Assembly: GCF_003010915.2 (NCBI RefSeq)
Contig: NZ_CP028426.1
Span: 620,001 to 684,000 of the forward strand
Reading direction: 5' to 3'
Source: Gulosibacter molinativorax
GTDB taxonomy: Bacteria; Actinomycetota; Actinomycetes; Actinomycetales; Microbacteriaceae
DNA length: 64,000 nucleotides
Shown piece after piece: positions 34,493-43,783 of the stretch (position 1 is its first letter; each line of letters opens with the position of its first letter). The notes beneath the pieces are model-generated. The model was not told the origin of the DNA, did not search any database, and worked only from the letters and a program-made list of their open reading frames with translations. A program made the translations under genes and the position numbers.

Positions 34493-35676
34493 TGACTGAA
34501 GCAACGATTGAATCCAACGCCGACAACGGGGCCGGCACGGGCAAGCGGCGGGCCGTGTTCCACACCCTCGAGGTGAGTGGCGTGCGCAAGCTGACCGAGA
34601 AAGCGATCGAGGTCTCGTTCGCCGTCCCGGAAGACCTCCAGAGTGAGTACGACTACGCCGCCGGCCAGTATGTGGCTCTGCGCGCAACTATCGACGGCCA
34701 AGAGGTGCGTCGCAGTTACTCGATTTGTGAGGCCCCGACTCCCGGGACCATCAAGGTGGGAATTAAGCGCGACCTCGGTGGACTCTTCTCGAACTGGGCG
34801 AACGACAACCTCGAGGCCGGTTTCGAGATGGACGTGATGAGCCCGCAGGGCGTGTTCGTCTCGAAGCACCAGCTGACCGGGATGAACGACGCGGACAAGG
34901 TGAGCGCGGAGGCCGTGGCCGACGGCGCGAGCCACTTCGTCGCGGCGGCAGCAGGCTCCGGCATCACCCCGGTGATTGCCATTGCGAAGTCCCTCCTCGA
35001 ACATCCGAACACCCAGGTCGACCTGATCTACGCGAACCGCGCGGCGTCCGACGTGATGTTCCTCGAGGACCTCGCCGATCTCAAGGACCGCTATCCGACT
35101 CGACTCGCGGTGCACCACGTGCTTTCGCGCGAGCAGCGCCAGGCACCGATCTACTCGGGACGACTCGACGCGGAGAAACTCTCGCAGCTGTTTGAGTACA
35201 TCATCGACGTGCCAAACGTCGACGAGTGGTTCCTGTGCGGTCCGTTCGAGCTCGTGCAGCTCGTGCGCGACGAGCTCTCCAGCCGCGACGTTCCGGACGA
35301 GAAGGTGCGCTTCGAGCTCTTCTCGACCGGCCAGCCGGGTGAGGGCGCGCAGTCGAGCGCGGGTCGCCCTGTTGAGGTCGACCCGGAGGGCGACAACTTC
35401 GAGATCAGCTTTGTCCTCGACGGGCTCAGCGGCGAGGTCAAGTCGCCGAAGGATGCGCGCGAAACGGTCCTCAACGCGGCACTCCGCGTGCGTCCCGATG
35501 TGCCCTTCGCGTGCGCGGGTGGTGTGTGCGGCACGTGCCGCGCCAAGGTCACCCTCGGCAGCGTCGACATGGCCGAGAACTACGCGCTTGAGAAGGACGA
35601 CGTCGCTAACGGCTACGTCCTGACGTGCCAGTCGCGGCCGACCACCGACAAGGTCGCGGTCGACTTCGACGCGTAA
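34492..35676 (+). CDS. paaE: 1,2-phenylacetyl-CoA epoxidase reductase subunit E
   Basis: A 394-aa NADPH-dependent reductase. The N-terminal FAD domain has RRSYSICEAP (near 80), the NAD(P) domain AAAGSGITPVIAIAKSLLE (near 155), and the C-terminal plant-type ferredoxin has CAGGVCGTCRAKV with a fourth Cys in VLTCQSRP. Electrons pass from NADPH via FAD and 2Fe-2S to the diiron site of PaaA. The GTG at 34492 overlaps the paaD stop; the longer frame upstream lies inside paaD. Confidence 0.95.
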   Translation: MTEATIESNADNGAGTGKRRAVFHTLEVSGVRKLTEKAIEVSFAVPEDLQSEYDYAAGQYVALRATIDGQEVRRSYSICEAPTPGTIKVGIKRDLGGLFSNWANDNLEAGFEMDVMSPQGVFVSKHQLTGMNDADKVSAEAVADGASHFVAAAAGSGITPVIAIAKSLLEHPNTQVDLIYANRAASDVMFLEDLADLKDRYPTRLAVHHVLSREQRQAPIYSGRLDAEKLSQLFEYIIDVPNVDEWFLCGPFELVQLVRDELSSRDVPDEKVRFELFSTGQPGEGAQSSAGRPVEVDPEGDNFEISFVLDGLSGEVKSPKDARETVLNAALRVRPDVPFACAGGVCGTCRAKVTLGSVDMAENYALEKDDVANGYVLTCQSRPTTDKVAVDFDA

Positions 35677-35679
35677 TTC

Positions 35680-35706
35680 GTCGACGCTGAACTTGTCGAC
35701 GCTGAA
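35680..35706 (+). repeat. Short direct repeat in the paaE-paaG spacer
   Basis: GTCGACGCTGAA occurs at 35680-35691 and 35695-35706, a 15-bp period. A related CGACGC is found at the paaE end. It looks like a small tandem duplication. Confidence 0.5.
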
Positions 35707-35739
35707 TATCCCGACGTACAACCCGAAAGGCAAGCCCCC

Positions 35740-36516
35740 ATGGGAATGATTGAGCTGAGCATCGTCGACGGCGCCGCCGAGATCGTCCTGAACGCACCGA
35801 AGAAGCTGAACTCGCTCGGCGAGGCTGACCTCGCCGAGCTCAATGAAAAGCTGGACGAGGCCGCTGCGGCGAGGGCCAAGGCGCTCCTGCTGCGCGGCGA
35901 GGGGCGCGCATTCTGCGCGGGCCGCGACATCTCGGGCGTCGACCCGAAGACGGATGATGTGGCCGACTTCCTCGGGAACCGAGTGACCGGTGTCCTCAAG
36001 AAGATCAGTGAGTTTCCTGCGCCGACCTTCGCGGCCGTCCAGGGCGCGTGCCTCGGTGTCGGTCTCGGTCTCGCGATCGCGGCGGATGTCGTGTACGTGG
36101 CGGAGAGCGCAAAGATCGGCTCGCCGTTTGCGAATCTTGGCGCGACGCTCGACTCGGGCGGGCACTGGCTGTTCACCGAACGACTCGGCGCGCACCGCAC
36201 GCTCGACCTCATCTATACGGCCGAGTTCATGTCCGGCCGGGAAGCGGTCGAACAGGGTCTCTTCAGCCGCTGGGTCGCCGACGACGAGCTGCTCGAGTTC
36301 ACCCGGGAACGCGTCCAGCGTGTTGCCGCGGGCGCGCAGCTCGCCTTCGCGACGTCGAAGAAGCTCGTGCAGCAGATTCGCGATGAGCGAATTGGCATGT
36401 GGGAGTCGATCGACGCGGAAAACCGCGCACAGGGAGACCTTTGCCTAAGCGAGGACTACGCAGAGGGATTCAAGGCCTTCCAGGAGAAGCGCAAGCCTGA
36501 GTTCCGCGGGCGCTAG
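35740..36516 (+). CDS. paaG: Crotonase-family 1,2-epoxyphenylacetyl-CoA isomerase
   Basis: A 258-aa enoyl-CoA hydratase/isomerase-fold protein. The oxyanion segment RAFCAGRDI (near 63) is present. The key Asp is in LDSGGHW (Asp138), as in E. coli PaaG (PDCGGTW), and the two hydratase glutamates expected in PaaF are not visible: the first segment reads GACLGVGLGLAIAAD. The C-terminal KRKPEFRGR is also PaaG-like. It is therefore called the isomerase that forms oxepin-CoA, not the PaaF hydratase. It is the last gene of the operon. Confidence 0.85.
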   Translation: MGMIELSIVDGAAEIVLNAPKKLNSLGEADLAELNEKLDEAAAARAKALLLRGEGRAFCAGRDISGVDPKTDDVADFLGNRVTGVLKKISEFPAPTFAAVQGACLGVGLGLAIAADVVYVAESAKIGSPFANLGATLDSGGHWLFTERLGAHRTLDLIYTAEFMSGREAVEQGLFSRWVADDELLEFTRERVQRVAAGAQLAFATSKKLVQQIRDERIGMWESIDAENRAQGDLCLSEDYAEGFKAFQEKRKPEFRGR

Positions 36517-36538
36517 GCACCCACCACGAACCAAGCCC

Positions 36539-39028
36539 CTAGTCGGATTCGCTGGGCGCGTCACCCATGGCGCAGCCCAGCGCATCCACGGGGGCTTCAA
36601 GCTGTGTGCCCGACGCATCCCGCTTCGCGAAGCCATCGGGGAGCGGCCGTACCGAACCATCCTTTGATGTGGCCCGCACCGGAGTCGGGCCGACCCACGC
36701 GAGCGCGAGCGCCGTCTCGGAGCGGACGAAGCGTTGCGCGCGCACGCCTCCCGTGGCGCGGCCCTTGGCCGGGAACTCGCCAAACTCGCTGATCTTGGCG
36801 CTGCCGAGCACGTCGCCAAAGAGCGCCTCATCGGCAGGTGGCTCCGCGATCGTGACGACGACCGCGTGGTCGATCTCCTCGGCCTGGAGCACCGAGAAGC
36901 TGATGACTCGCGCATCCTCACCGAGGCGGATGCCAGCCATGCCGCCAGCACCTGCGCCCTGCGGACGCACTAGCGACGCCGAGTAGTGGAGGAGCTGCGC
37001 GTCGCTCGTGACGAACACGAGCTCGGCATCGTCGTTGGCACGCGCGGCACCGACCACCTCATCGCCTGGCTTGAGCGCGATCGCGCTCATCTCGTGCTGC
37101 GCCTTCCACTCGGCGGGGTTGACGCGCTTGACCACGCCCTGCTTCGTGGCGAGGGCGAGTGGCGTCTCAACGCCGAGGGGCACGAGGCCCACGATTTGTT
37201 CCTTGCGGTCGGTGATGCCGAAGTACTCGCGCGCCGACACACCCGCGCTCATCAGCGCGGATGCGGCGGGGGAGGCGGGGAGGGACACGGGAGTCGCGCG
37301 ATACACGACCCCCGTATTCGTCACCGCGCCGATGTCGGAGAGCGTCGAAGTCGGGACATCGGCGAGGATCGCGTCGTGCTTCGAGCGTCGTCGCGGCCGC
37401 GGGAAGCTGCCGTCCTCCTCGAGCTCGACGCGCAGGATCTTGCCGGTGGTCGACAGCAGCACGCGCGTCGGCACGTCCGGCATCTGAAGGGCGTCGGCGC
37501 TCGGAGCCTTCGCCGAGCGCGAGGTCGCCTGCACCTGCGCGTCGCCCTCGATGAGCACCGTGCGGCGGGGCGTCGAAAACTGATCTGCGGCTTCCCCGAG
37601 CTCGCGGCTGACCTGCATGCGCAGCAGGTCTTCCGAACCGAGGAGCGCCTCGAGTTCCTCGATCTCGCGACGCAACTGGTCTGCCTCGGCCTCGAGCTCG
37701 ATGCGTGAGAACTTGGTGAGGCGGCGCAGCCGCAGCTCGAGGATGTATTCCGCCTGACGCTCCGAGAGGTCGAAGACGATCTGGAGCCGGCCGCGGGCCT
37801 CATCGGCGTCGTCCGAGGAGCGAATGATCTGGATGACCTCGTCGATGTCGAGGATCGCGATCAGCAGACCCTCGATGAGGTGTAGGCGATCGCGACGCTT
37901 GCCGAGGCGGAACTCGCTGCGGCGACGCACGACCGAGATACGGTGGCGCAGGTAGACGTCGAGCAGCTCGCGTAGCCCAAGGGTCTGCGGGGCGCCGTCG
38001 ACGAGGGCGACGTTGTTGATGTGGAACGACTCTTCGAGCGGCGTGTGTCGGTACAGCTGCTCGAGCACGGCCTCGGGCACGAATCCGGTCTTGAGCTCGA
38101 TGACGAGCTTCATGCCGTGCTTACGGTCGGTGAGGTCGGTCACCGAGGAAATGCCAGTGAGCTTCTTCGACTGCACGCCCTGCTTGATGCGCTCGATGAC
38201 CTTCTCGGGACCGACGAGGTAGGGGAGCTCGCTAATCACGATGCCCTTGCGCCGCGCCGTGACGTTCTCGATGGCCGCCGTGGCGCGCATCCTGAACGAC
38301 CCTCGCCCGGTCTCGTACGCCTCGCGGACGCCGTCGAGGCCGATGATCCTCGCACCGCCAGGTAGGTCCGGCCCTGGCACGTGCCGCATGAGCTCGGCGA
38401 GCGTGGCGTCCGGATGCTCGAGGAGGTGCTGCGCGGCCGAGATCACCTCGCCGAGATTGTGCGGGGCCATGTTGGTCGCCATGCCGACGGCGATTCCGGA
38501 TGCGCCGTTGACGAGCAGGTTGGGCCACGCCGCGGGGAGGACCTCGGGCTGCTGGAGCGAGTTGTCGTAGTTCGGGACGAAGTCGACGACGTCCTCGTCG
38601 AGCGATTCGGTAAGGGCGAGGGCCGCGGCGGTGAGTCGTGCCTCGGTGTAGCGGGGTGCGGCGGGGCCGTCGTCGAGTGAGCCGAAGTTGCCGTGCCCGT
38701 CGATGAGCGGCACGCGCTGCGTAAAGGGCTGCGCGAGGCGAGCCATCGCGTCATAGATTGCGGAGTCGCCGTGCGGGTGCAGCTTGCCCATCACGTCGCC
38801 GACGACGCGGGCAGACTTCACGTGGCCCCTGTCGGGGCGCAGCCCCATCTCGGTCATCTGGTACAGGATGCGTCGCTGCACCGGCTTCATGCCGTCGCGC
38901 GCGTCCGGGAGCGCGCGCGAGTAGATCACCGAATACGCGTACTCCAGGAAGGAGCCGCGCATCTCTGTGGAAACGTCGACGTCCTCAATCCGGTCGAACT
39001 CGGAGTGTGAAGAGGGGGTCGTCGCCAT
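36539..39028 (-). CDS. parC: Type II DNA topoisomerase subunit A (topoisomerase IV/second gyrase type)
   Basis: An 829-aa breakage-reunion subunit. The catalytic Tyr127 is in PRYTEARL, and the winged-helix region has [19 protein letters not shown] (about 82-100). The C-terminal half has the repeated beta-propeller blades (such as RGTA-like segments at [10 protein letters not shown]). It cleaves and rejoins both strands to decatenate or relax DNA. No B subunit lies nearby. It is about 830 aa, as in the actinobacterial second topoisomerase. ParC versus GyrA cannot be settled without the partner gene. Confidence 0.88.
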   Translation of the reverse strand: MATTPSSHSEFDRIEDVDVSTEMRGSFLEYAYSVIYSRALPDARDGMKPVQRRILYQMTEMGLRPDRGHVKSARVVGDVMGKLHPHGDSAIYDAMARLAQPFTQRVPLIDGHGNFGSLDDGPAAPRYTEARLTAAALALTESLDEDVVDFVPNYDNSLQQPEVLPAAWPNLLVNGASGIAVGMATNMAPHNLGEVISAAQHLLEHPDATLAELMRHVPGPDLPGGARIIGLDGVREAYETGRGSFRMRATAAIENVTARRKGIVISELPYLVGPEKVIERIKQGVQSKKLTGISSVTDLTDRKHGMKLVIELKTGFVPEAVLEQLYRHTPLEESFHINNVALVDGAPQTLGLRELLDVYLRHRISVVRRRSEFRLGKRRDRLHLIEGLLIAILDIDEVIQIIRSSDDADEARGRLQIVFDLSERQAEYILELRLRRLTKFSRIELEAEADQLRREIEELEALLGSEDLLRMQVSRELGEAADQFSTPRRTVLIEGDAQVQATSRSAKAPSADALQMPDVPTRVLLSTTGKILRVELEEDGSFPRPRRRSKHDAILADVPTSTLSDIGAVTNTGVVYRATPVSLPASPAASALMSAGVSAREYFGITDRKEQIVGLVPLGVETPLALATKQGVVKRVNPAEWKAQHEMSAIALKPGDEVVGAARANDDAELVFVTSDAQLLHYSASLVRPQGAGAGGMAGIRLGEDARVISFSVLQAEEIDHAVVVTIAEPPADEALFGDVLGSAKISEFGEFPAKGRATGGVRAQRFVRSETALALAWVGPTPVRATSKDGSVRPLPDGFAKRDASGTQLEAPVDALGCAMGDAPSESD

Positions 39029-39116
39029 GCGTCTCGCTTCGTGTCTGGTCTAGATTCGTGCCTGTAGCGGGGCCGGGCGTCGGAACGCGCCGGTCCGGCT
39101 GTGGAAAGATGGTCGG

Positions 39117-40244
39117 ATGGAGCCAATCGTATTCAACCGCCCGGAAAACGTGCCAACGCTCGCCGACGTGTTGCCGAACTGCATCGCCGCGATGAACGGC
39201 CAGCCGAACTGCCTCGGGCTCCCGGCAGTGCGCGGCGTCGTGGTGGTGCTCGTGGACGGACTCGGTGAGTCGCTGCTGCGCACGCGCGGCGGTCACGCTC
39301 GTCACACAGTACGCGGTTGGCAGCCCGAACACATCGCGGTGAGCTTCCCATCCACGACGGTCGCTGGGATTACGTCGCTCATGACAGGTGCCTACGCGGG
39401 GGAGCACGGGCTGGTTGGCTACTCGATCTGGGATCGTCGTGCCGACGAGTACCGCAACCAGCTCTCGGGTTGGGGCGACGGCATGGATCCCGCGACCTGG
39501 CAGCTTCGCAGCACCGTGTTCGAGTCGATCGTCGCCGAGCGCTCGCCGATCACTCCCGTCATCGTGTCGACCGAGGACTATCGCAGCTCCGGGCTCACGC
39601 AGGCATCCCTTCGCGGTGGCGACTATCACGGCGCAGAGACGATGACCGACCGCGCCGAGCTTGCGGCCACACTGTGCCGAAAGGTCAAGCGGCCGCTCGT
39701 GTATCTCTACCACGCCGAGCTCGACCAGGCGGGGCACAAGCACGGCTCGGAGTCGGGCAACTGGCTCGAGAAGCTCGAGGAACTCGACTACTCGATTTCG
39801 CAGTTGCTCGATCAGCTGCCCGCCGATATCGGCGTCCTCGTCACCGCCGACCACGGCATGATCGACATCCCGCACGAGGAACAGATCGACTTCGAGGGCG
39901 ACCTGCTCCAGGGTGTGCTCGCCGTCGCGGGCGAGCCTCGCCTGCGGCACATTTACCTCGACGAGGCGGCAGACGCCCGCGCGCTCGCGCGTCGGTACGA
40001 GGATGCGGAGGGCGAGCGAGCCTGGGTCTTCACGCGTGAGGAACTCCTCGCCACCGGGCTCTACGGCTCGAATGTCGCTGAGGCCGCCCGCGAACGCATC
40101 GGGGACCTCGTGGTCGCCGCTCGTGACCGCGTCACCTACTTCACGCCCGGGATGCCCGCGAGCATGCGGCTCATGATCGGCCAGCACGGTTCGCTCACGA
40201 ACGAAGAAACGATCGTGCCGCTCATTCGACACGGTGCCTTTTAG
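39117..40244 (+). CDS. Alkaline phosphatase-fold nucleotide pyrophosphatase/phosphodiesterase
   Basis: A 375-aa metal-dependent phosphodiesterase family protein. The nucleophile region SFPSTTVAGITSLMTG (about 77-92) contains the catalytic Thr; metal ligands include VVLVDGLGESLL (Asp near 45), DQAGHKHG and TADHGMIDIP. There is no signal peptide, so a cytosolic location is likely. It sits between topoisomerase A and sepH, an order seen in related genomes. The substrate is unknown. Confidence 0.85.
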   Translation: MEPIVFNRPENVPTLADVLPNCIAAMNGQPNCLGLPAVRGVVVVLVDGLGESLLRTRGGHARHTVRGWQPEHIAVSFPSTTVAGITSLMTGAYAGEHGLVGYSIWDRRADEYRNQLSGWGDGMDPATWQLRSTVFESIVAERSPITPVIVSTEDYRSSGLTQASLRGGDYHGAETMTDRAELAATLCRKVKRPLVYLYHAELDQAGHKHGSESGNWLEKLEELDYSISQLLDQLPADIGVLVTADHGMIDIPHEEQIDFEGDLLQGVLAVAGEPRLRHIYLDEAADARALARRYEDAEGERAWVFTREELLATGLYGSNVAEAARERIGDLVVAARDRVTYFTPGMPASMRLMIGQHGSLTNEETIVPLIRHGAF

Positions 40245-40275
40245 CTGGGACTAAGTCGGCGCGATAATGCGTCGT

Positions 40276-41511
40276 CTACTCGTCGTCGCCTTTGGTGCCG
40301 AAGACGATCTCGTCCCAGCTCGGCATTGAGGGACGACCGCCGCGCTTGCGGCCCGCCTTGCCCCGTGCGCCGCGTGGCGCCTCGGCCGGCTCGAGGGTGT
40401 CGAGCGGCACCTGCGCTGACTTGTCGGATGGCTCGGGCTTGTCTGCGCGGTGGGCGCTGTTCATGTGGCCGGTGGCGTCATCGGCAGTGCTGTCGCCCGA
40501 CACGCTGTCTCCGGTCGCGCTGTTGCCGGACACACTGGCCCAGGGCGCACGGTCGCCTGACGCGCCGTCGCCTGACGCGCTGTCCCCGGACGCGCTGTTG
40601 CCCGGTGCAGCTGCGTTGCCCCGGTCGGCGCCAGCATCCGCCGCAGTGGTCCGCGGGCGCGCGAACGGGGTTACGCGCTCTGAGCCGGAGCCTGAGCTCT
40701 CGACGTCAGCGGCCTCATTCGAGCCGGAATCGGTGACGCTGAACTCGGCCTCTTCCTCATAGGTTGCGTGCTGGCGTTCCCCCCGCCGGCGTCGTAGTGC
40801 CTCGAGGAGGTCGGCCGTCTCGTGCGTCGTGAGGTCCTGATCGGTCGGGGTGCTGAGCTCTTCGGTGGCAGTCTCGAAACTGTCGAGGGGGATGACCCGG
40901 TCGGTGGGGTCGCGCTTGACGGCCCGCAGGTGGGGTCCCATGAGCGAGGACGGTTCGCCCTGCTGCGAGAGCGTTACAGCGGCGGGGGAGGATGGGTGGA
41001 GCGAGTGAGCGCGCGAGTCGAATGTCCAGAGCGCGTTGCGGGACACATCCTCCGTGACGAAGTTGAGCCCGACGTGCCAGCCCGTCTCCGGGTCTTTCCA
41101 TGCATCCCAGCGGACGTCTTTGGCGCCGAGCTGCTCGAGGCGGTCATCGATCGTCGTCCCAAAGGTCGCGCCCTCGCGGGAGAGTGGGTCGATCTGCGAT
41201 TGCAGGCGGACCGCCACTCCACGTGCCTGTTCGACGATGTATCCGCGTTCCGCGAGGATCGGCCCCTCGAAACGTTCGACGGTTTCGGAATCGGCGCCGG
41301 TCAGTTCGACGACTTCGTCAACTGTTCGCCCAGCGCGGATAAGCTGCTGAATCTGGCGGGGTGGGACGCGCGGCCCCTCCGGGCGAGCGGCAGGACGAGG
41401 TCGCAGGGCTTCACGAAGCGATTCGTCCGCGCGCAGCCGAAACCGCTCACCGTTGTCGTTCGTGGCGATGAGCCAATCGTCTTCGAGGCCGACGAAGCGT
41501 AGTTCCTGCAT
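40276..41511 (-). CDS. sepH: Septation protein SepH (DUF3071)
   Basis: A 411-aa cell-division protein. The N-terminal domain has LRFVGLEDDWLIATNDNGERF and a helix-turn-helix-like segment near residues 65-90 (RAGRTVDEVVELTGADSETV). The C-terminal half is low complexity with Ser-Gly-Asp repeats and ends in a conserved basic/Pro patch (RGGRPSMPSWDEIVFG). SepH stimulates FtsZ assembly in actinobacteria (known in Streptomyces). The ATG at 41511 is chosen because GGAGGAG precedes it; the ORF continues ten codons upstream without support. Confidence 0.9.
   Translation of the reverse strand: MQELRFVGLEDDWLIATNDNGERFRLRADESLREALRPRPAARPEGPRVPPRQIQQLIRAGRTVDEVVELTGADSETVERFEGPILAERGYIVEQARGVAVRLQSQIDPLSREGATFGTTIDDRLEQLGAKDVRWDAWKDPETGWHVGLNFVTEDVSRNALWTFDSRAHSLHPSSPAAVTLSQQGEPSSLMGPHLRAVKRDPTDRVIPLDSFETATEELSTPTDQDLTTHETADLLEALRRRRGERQHATYEEEAEFSVTDSGSNEAADVESSGSGSERVTPFARPRTTAADAGADRGNAAAPGNSASGDSASGDGASGDRAPWASVSGNSATGDSVSGDSTADDATGHMNSAHRADKPEPSDKSAQVPLDTLEPAEAPRGARGKAGRKRGGRPSMPSWDEIVFGTKGDDE
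40488..40605 (-). repeat. 15-bp tandem repeats in sepH encoding Ser-Gly-Asp-x-Ala
   Basis: At least three 15-bp units (40552-40566, 40567-40581, 40582-40596) are nearly identical, with more degenerate copies on both sides. They encode a five-residue Ala-Ser-Gly-Asp repeat in the flexible linker, which could vary in copy number among strains. Confidence 0.8.
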
Positions 41512-41616
41512 ATGTGCCTCCTCCAATTTGGATCTTGCCAAGCTTCACAGATGCAACCGGATGCGACCGCAAAGCGCTCCGCGTGCCGCCGAATCTGTGC
41601 GCTCAAATGCTGGGAC

Positions 41617-41645
41617 TTGCGGAATCGCAAAAGTTGGTGCAGAAT
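41617..41645 (+). promoter_or_regulatory. Probable promoter of the DUF4193 gene
   Basis: TTGCGG (41617-41622) and CAGAAT (41640-41645) are separated by 17 bp. The -35 box is one arm of a palindrome TTGCG-N4-CGCAA (41617-41630). The start codon is 57 nt downstream. Confidence 0.35.
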
Positions 41646-41702
41646 AGCGCGCCGATGGGGGTAAATAATCCTCCTTACAGATCTCGACATATTTGGACGG
41701 TT

Positions 41703-41999
41703 ATGGCCACCGACTACGACGCTCCGCGTAAGACAGAAGAAGACACCGACTCGATCGAGGCGCTCAAGGAACGCGTTCCGGCTTCCGGCTCGCCCAACGT
41801 CGATATCGACCAGGGTGACGGCGTGCACGGGTTCGATCTCGAGGCATCCGACCTCAGCGATGTCGAGATCGAGACCGTGGTGATTCCGCGTCAGGAAGAC
41901 GAGTTCACCTGCATGGAGTGCTTCCTCATCAAGAATCGTTCGCAGCTGTCGCCGGACTCCACTCCGGACAACCCGATCTGCAACGACTGCGCGGCTTAG
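41703..41999 (+). CDS. DUF4193 family protein with zinc ribbon
   Basis: A small 98-aa protein conserved in actinobacteria and of unknown function. Its acidic N-terminus is rich in Asp and Glu. The C-terminus carries a CMEC and CNDC pair (about 73-76 and 93-96) that could bind one zinc ion. The ATG at 41703 is preferred; the open frame extends upstream but there lies over the intergenic region. It is divergent from sepH and separated from DUF3093 by a terminator. Confidence 0.85.
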   Translation: MATDYDAPRKTEEDTDSIEALKERVPASGSPNVDIDQGDGVHGFDLEASDLSDVEIETVVIPRQEDEFTCMECFLIKNRSQLSPDSTPDNPICNDCAA

Positions 42000-42013
42000 C
42001 CAAAGTCTTTGAC

Positions 42014-42037
42014 GCCCCGGCTCCTCGGAGTCGGGGC
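42014..42037. terminator. Bidirectional terminator between DUF4193 and DUF3093 genes
   Basis: A 10-bp stem (42014-42023 with 42028-42037, one G-T pair) with a 4-nt loop (CTCG) is followed by ATTTAG. It overlaps the end of the DUF3093 gene. Confidence 0.65.
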
Positions 42038-42495
42038 TATTTAGTTTCCGGCAGCTGCGAGCGCGCCTCGCGAATCGCGGCGACCACTTTGTCGGGGTGG
42101 CGCGTCGAGAAGAGCCAGTACGGAATGGGGTCGTTTTCGTCCGCGATCTCGACGCGCGCGGAGGTCGAACACCAGCCCCGCAGGCACGTCCAGGCGCGCG
42201 CATCCAGCTTCGGGCCGGCCTGCATCCGCGCTTCCTCCGCCGTCGCATGTGCGTGCGCCTCACCGACGTGTTGCAGGGGCACCTGAGCGGAACCCACGCG
42301 CAGCGTCGTTCGATCCACCTCGATAATCGGGGAGCCGGTATAGAGCGCGATGAGGTAACCGCCGTAAAGGGCCAGACCCAGGATCGTGCCGACGAGCATG
42401 TTGATCGGCATGAACACAACAAAAACGGCCGGGACGATCATCGCTCCGGCAGCATAAACCCAGATAGACGGAGAGACTCGTTCGCGGTAAATCAC
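42037..42495 (-). CDS. DUF3093 membrane protein
   Basis: A 152-aa actinobacterial protein of unknown function. Two hydrophobic helices (about 10-32 and 35-53) follow a short N-terminus, then a soluble C-terminal domain with the conserved segment RAWTCLRGWCSTSARVEIADENDPIPYW, split near the Cys-Arg-Gly turn. The ATG at 42495 faces dut across 68 bp. In related genomes it is next to DUF4193 and dut. Confidence 0.85.
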   Translation of the reverse strand: MIYRERVSPSIWVYAAGAMIVPAVFVVFMPINMLVGTILGLALYGGYLIALYTGSPIIEVDRTTLRVGSAQVPLQHVGEAHAHATAEEARMQAGPKLDARAWTCLRGWCSTSARVEIADENDPIPYWLFSTRHPDKVVAAIREARSQLPETK

Positions 42496-42551
42496 TAGTT
42501 CATTTCACCACCTCCGTTCTGGAGGATCCTGAGTCTTCAGGCCAGTTCGGC

Positions 42552-42557
42552 TAGCCT
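42552..42557 (+). promoter_or_regulatory. -10 box TAGCCT of dut (leaderless)
   Basis: TAGCCT ends 6 nt before the GTG start of dut, so the mRNA is probably leaderless. No ribosome site is visible. Confidence 0.5.
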
Positions 42558-42563
42558 TTCAGA

Positions 42564-42998
42564 GTGACCGCACCGATTCAGATTCCACACACTGGCCAGG
42601 CCCCCACGCACGCAAATCCGGGGGATGCAGGCGCCGATCTTTATGCATCCGAAACCGTGACGCTTGAGCCGGGTGCCCGAGCCGTCGTTGGCACCGGAAC
42701 GGCGATCGCGTTGCCCGAGCGCACTGTGGGCCTCGTTGCCCCTCGCTCCGGACTCGCGGCCAAGCACGGCATCACGATCGTGAACGCGCCAGGTGTCATC
42801 GACTCCGGTTACCGGGGCGAACTCAAGGTCACGCTGCTCAACACGGACGCATCCGAGCCCTACACCATCACGGCTGGTGACCGGATCGCGCAATTGCTCG
42901 TGCTGCCCATCCCGGCAGTCGAATTCGTCACCGTTGCCGAGCTGCCGGAAGGCGAGCGCGGCGAGGCCGGATTCGGGTCGACCGGCTACGCGGGCTAG
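42564..42998 (+). CDS. dut: dUTP diphosphatase
   Basis: A 144-aa trimeric dUTPase. The five family motifs are visible: DAGADLYA, PRSGLA, GVIDSGYRGE, GDRIAQLLVLP and the C-terminal GFGSTG, which closes the active site. It converts dUTP to dUMP and keeps uracil out of DNA. The start is GTG. The following gene begins 11 nt downstream, suggesting an operon with the DUF3710 and DUF3159 genes. Confidence 0.95.
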   Translation: MTAPIQIPHTGQAPTHANPGDAGADLYASETVTLEPGARAVVGTGTAIALPERTVGLVAPRSGLAAKHGITIVNAPGVIDSGYRGELKVTLLNTDASEPYTITAGDRIAQLLVLPIPAVEFVTVAELPEGERGEAGFGSTGYAG

Positions 42999-43009
42999 GG
43001 AGGTAAGTC

Positions 43010-43780
43010 ATGGGACTGTTCGACATTTTCAAGCGCAAGGAAGAAACCATCAAGGCCGATCGACTCGTCGTCGAAGACGAGGACGCGGAGGCGACCGCCG
43101 AGGAGGCCGAGGCCGTCGAGGAAGAGGACTTCGAGGACTTCGCGAAGGAAGCCCCGGAGGACCGAGCCGAGAATGGGCCGTTCGACCGCGGCGAGATTGA
43201 GGCCGAGGGCGCGTATCTTGACCTCGGTGCCCTGCGTATCCCGATGCGCGAGGGGCTCGCGCTTCGCCTCGAGTTCGAGGACAAGACGCAGCGCGTGATC
43301 GCCGTGGGGCTCGACTACGAGGGTTCGACGATGCAGGTGCAGGCCTTCGCCTCGCCGCGCTCGAGTGGGCTCTGGCGGGATGTGCGCACCAAGCTCGCTG
43401 CGCAGGTCAAGAAGCAGGGTGGTCGCGCCGAGGAGAAGGTAGCCGAGGTAGGCACGATGCTGCGCACGTCGGTGCCGATCGTGCAAGGTAGCGACAAGCT
43501 TCGCGTCGTGCAGTTCCTCGGCGTTGACGGGCCCCGCTGGTTCCTGCGCGGGGTTGTCTCGGGCCAGGCGACGAGCGACGAGGCGAAGCTCGAGCAGATG
43601 ATCGAGATCTTCCGCGGCGTGATCGTCGACCGCGGTGACCGCCCCGTGCCTCCGCGCGATCTGCTCGCGTTGACGGTGCCCGAGGCGATGGCCAATCAGA
43701 TGGCCGCCTCGGCCGCGCAGCAGCGCGCACAGCGCACCGCGATGGCCGCGAAACAGCGCGAGCAGCAGGCCGGTCAGTAG
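43010..43780 (+). CDS. DUF3710 family protein
   Basis: A 256-aa cytosolic protein conserved in actinobacteria, function unknown. It begins MGLFDIFKRKEE, has a very acidic segment (about 20-50, with AEEAEAVEEEDFEDF), then a conserved core with GPRWFLRGVVSGQA (about 176-189) and an Ala/Gln-rich basic tail. The ATG has GGGAGGT upstream. It precedes the DUF3159 gene by 3 nt, a conserved actinobacterial pair. Confidence 0.88.
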   Translation: MGLFDIFKRKEETIKADRLVVEDEDAEATAEEAEAVEEEDFEDFAKEAPEDRAENGPFDRGEIEAEGAYLDLGALRIPMREGLALRLEFEDKTQRVIAVGLDYEGSTMQVQAFASPRSSGLWRDVRTKLAAQVKKQGGRAEEKVAEVGTMLRTSVPIVQGSDKLRVVQFLGVDGPRWFLRGVVSGQATSDEAKLEQMIEIFRGVIVDRGDRPVPPRDLLALTVPEAMANQMAASAAQQRAQRTAMAAKQREQQAGQ

Positions 43781-43783
43781 CCA

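Noticed and set aside
39100..39116. Leaderless start for the phosphodiesterase gene
   Set aside because: The only candidate box, AAAGAT, does not fit TANNNT, so I did not count it with the leaderless group.
40488..40605. Possible CRISPR-like repeats
   Set aside because: The units are contiguous 15-bp coding repeats without spacers and lie inside sepH.
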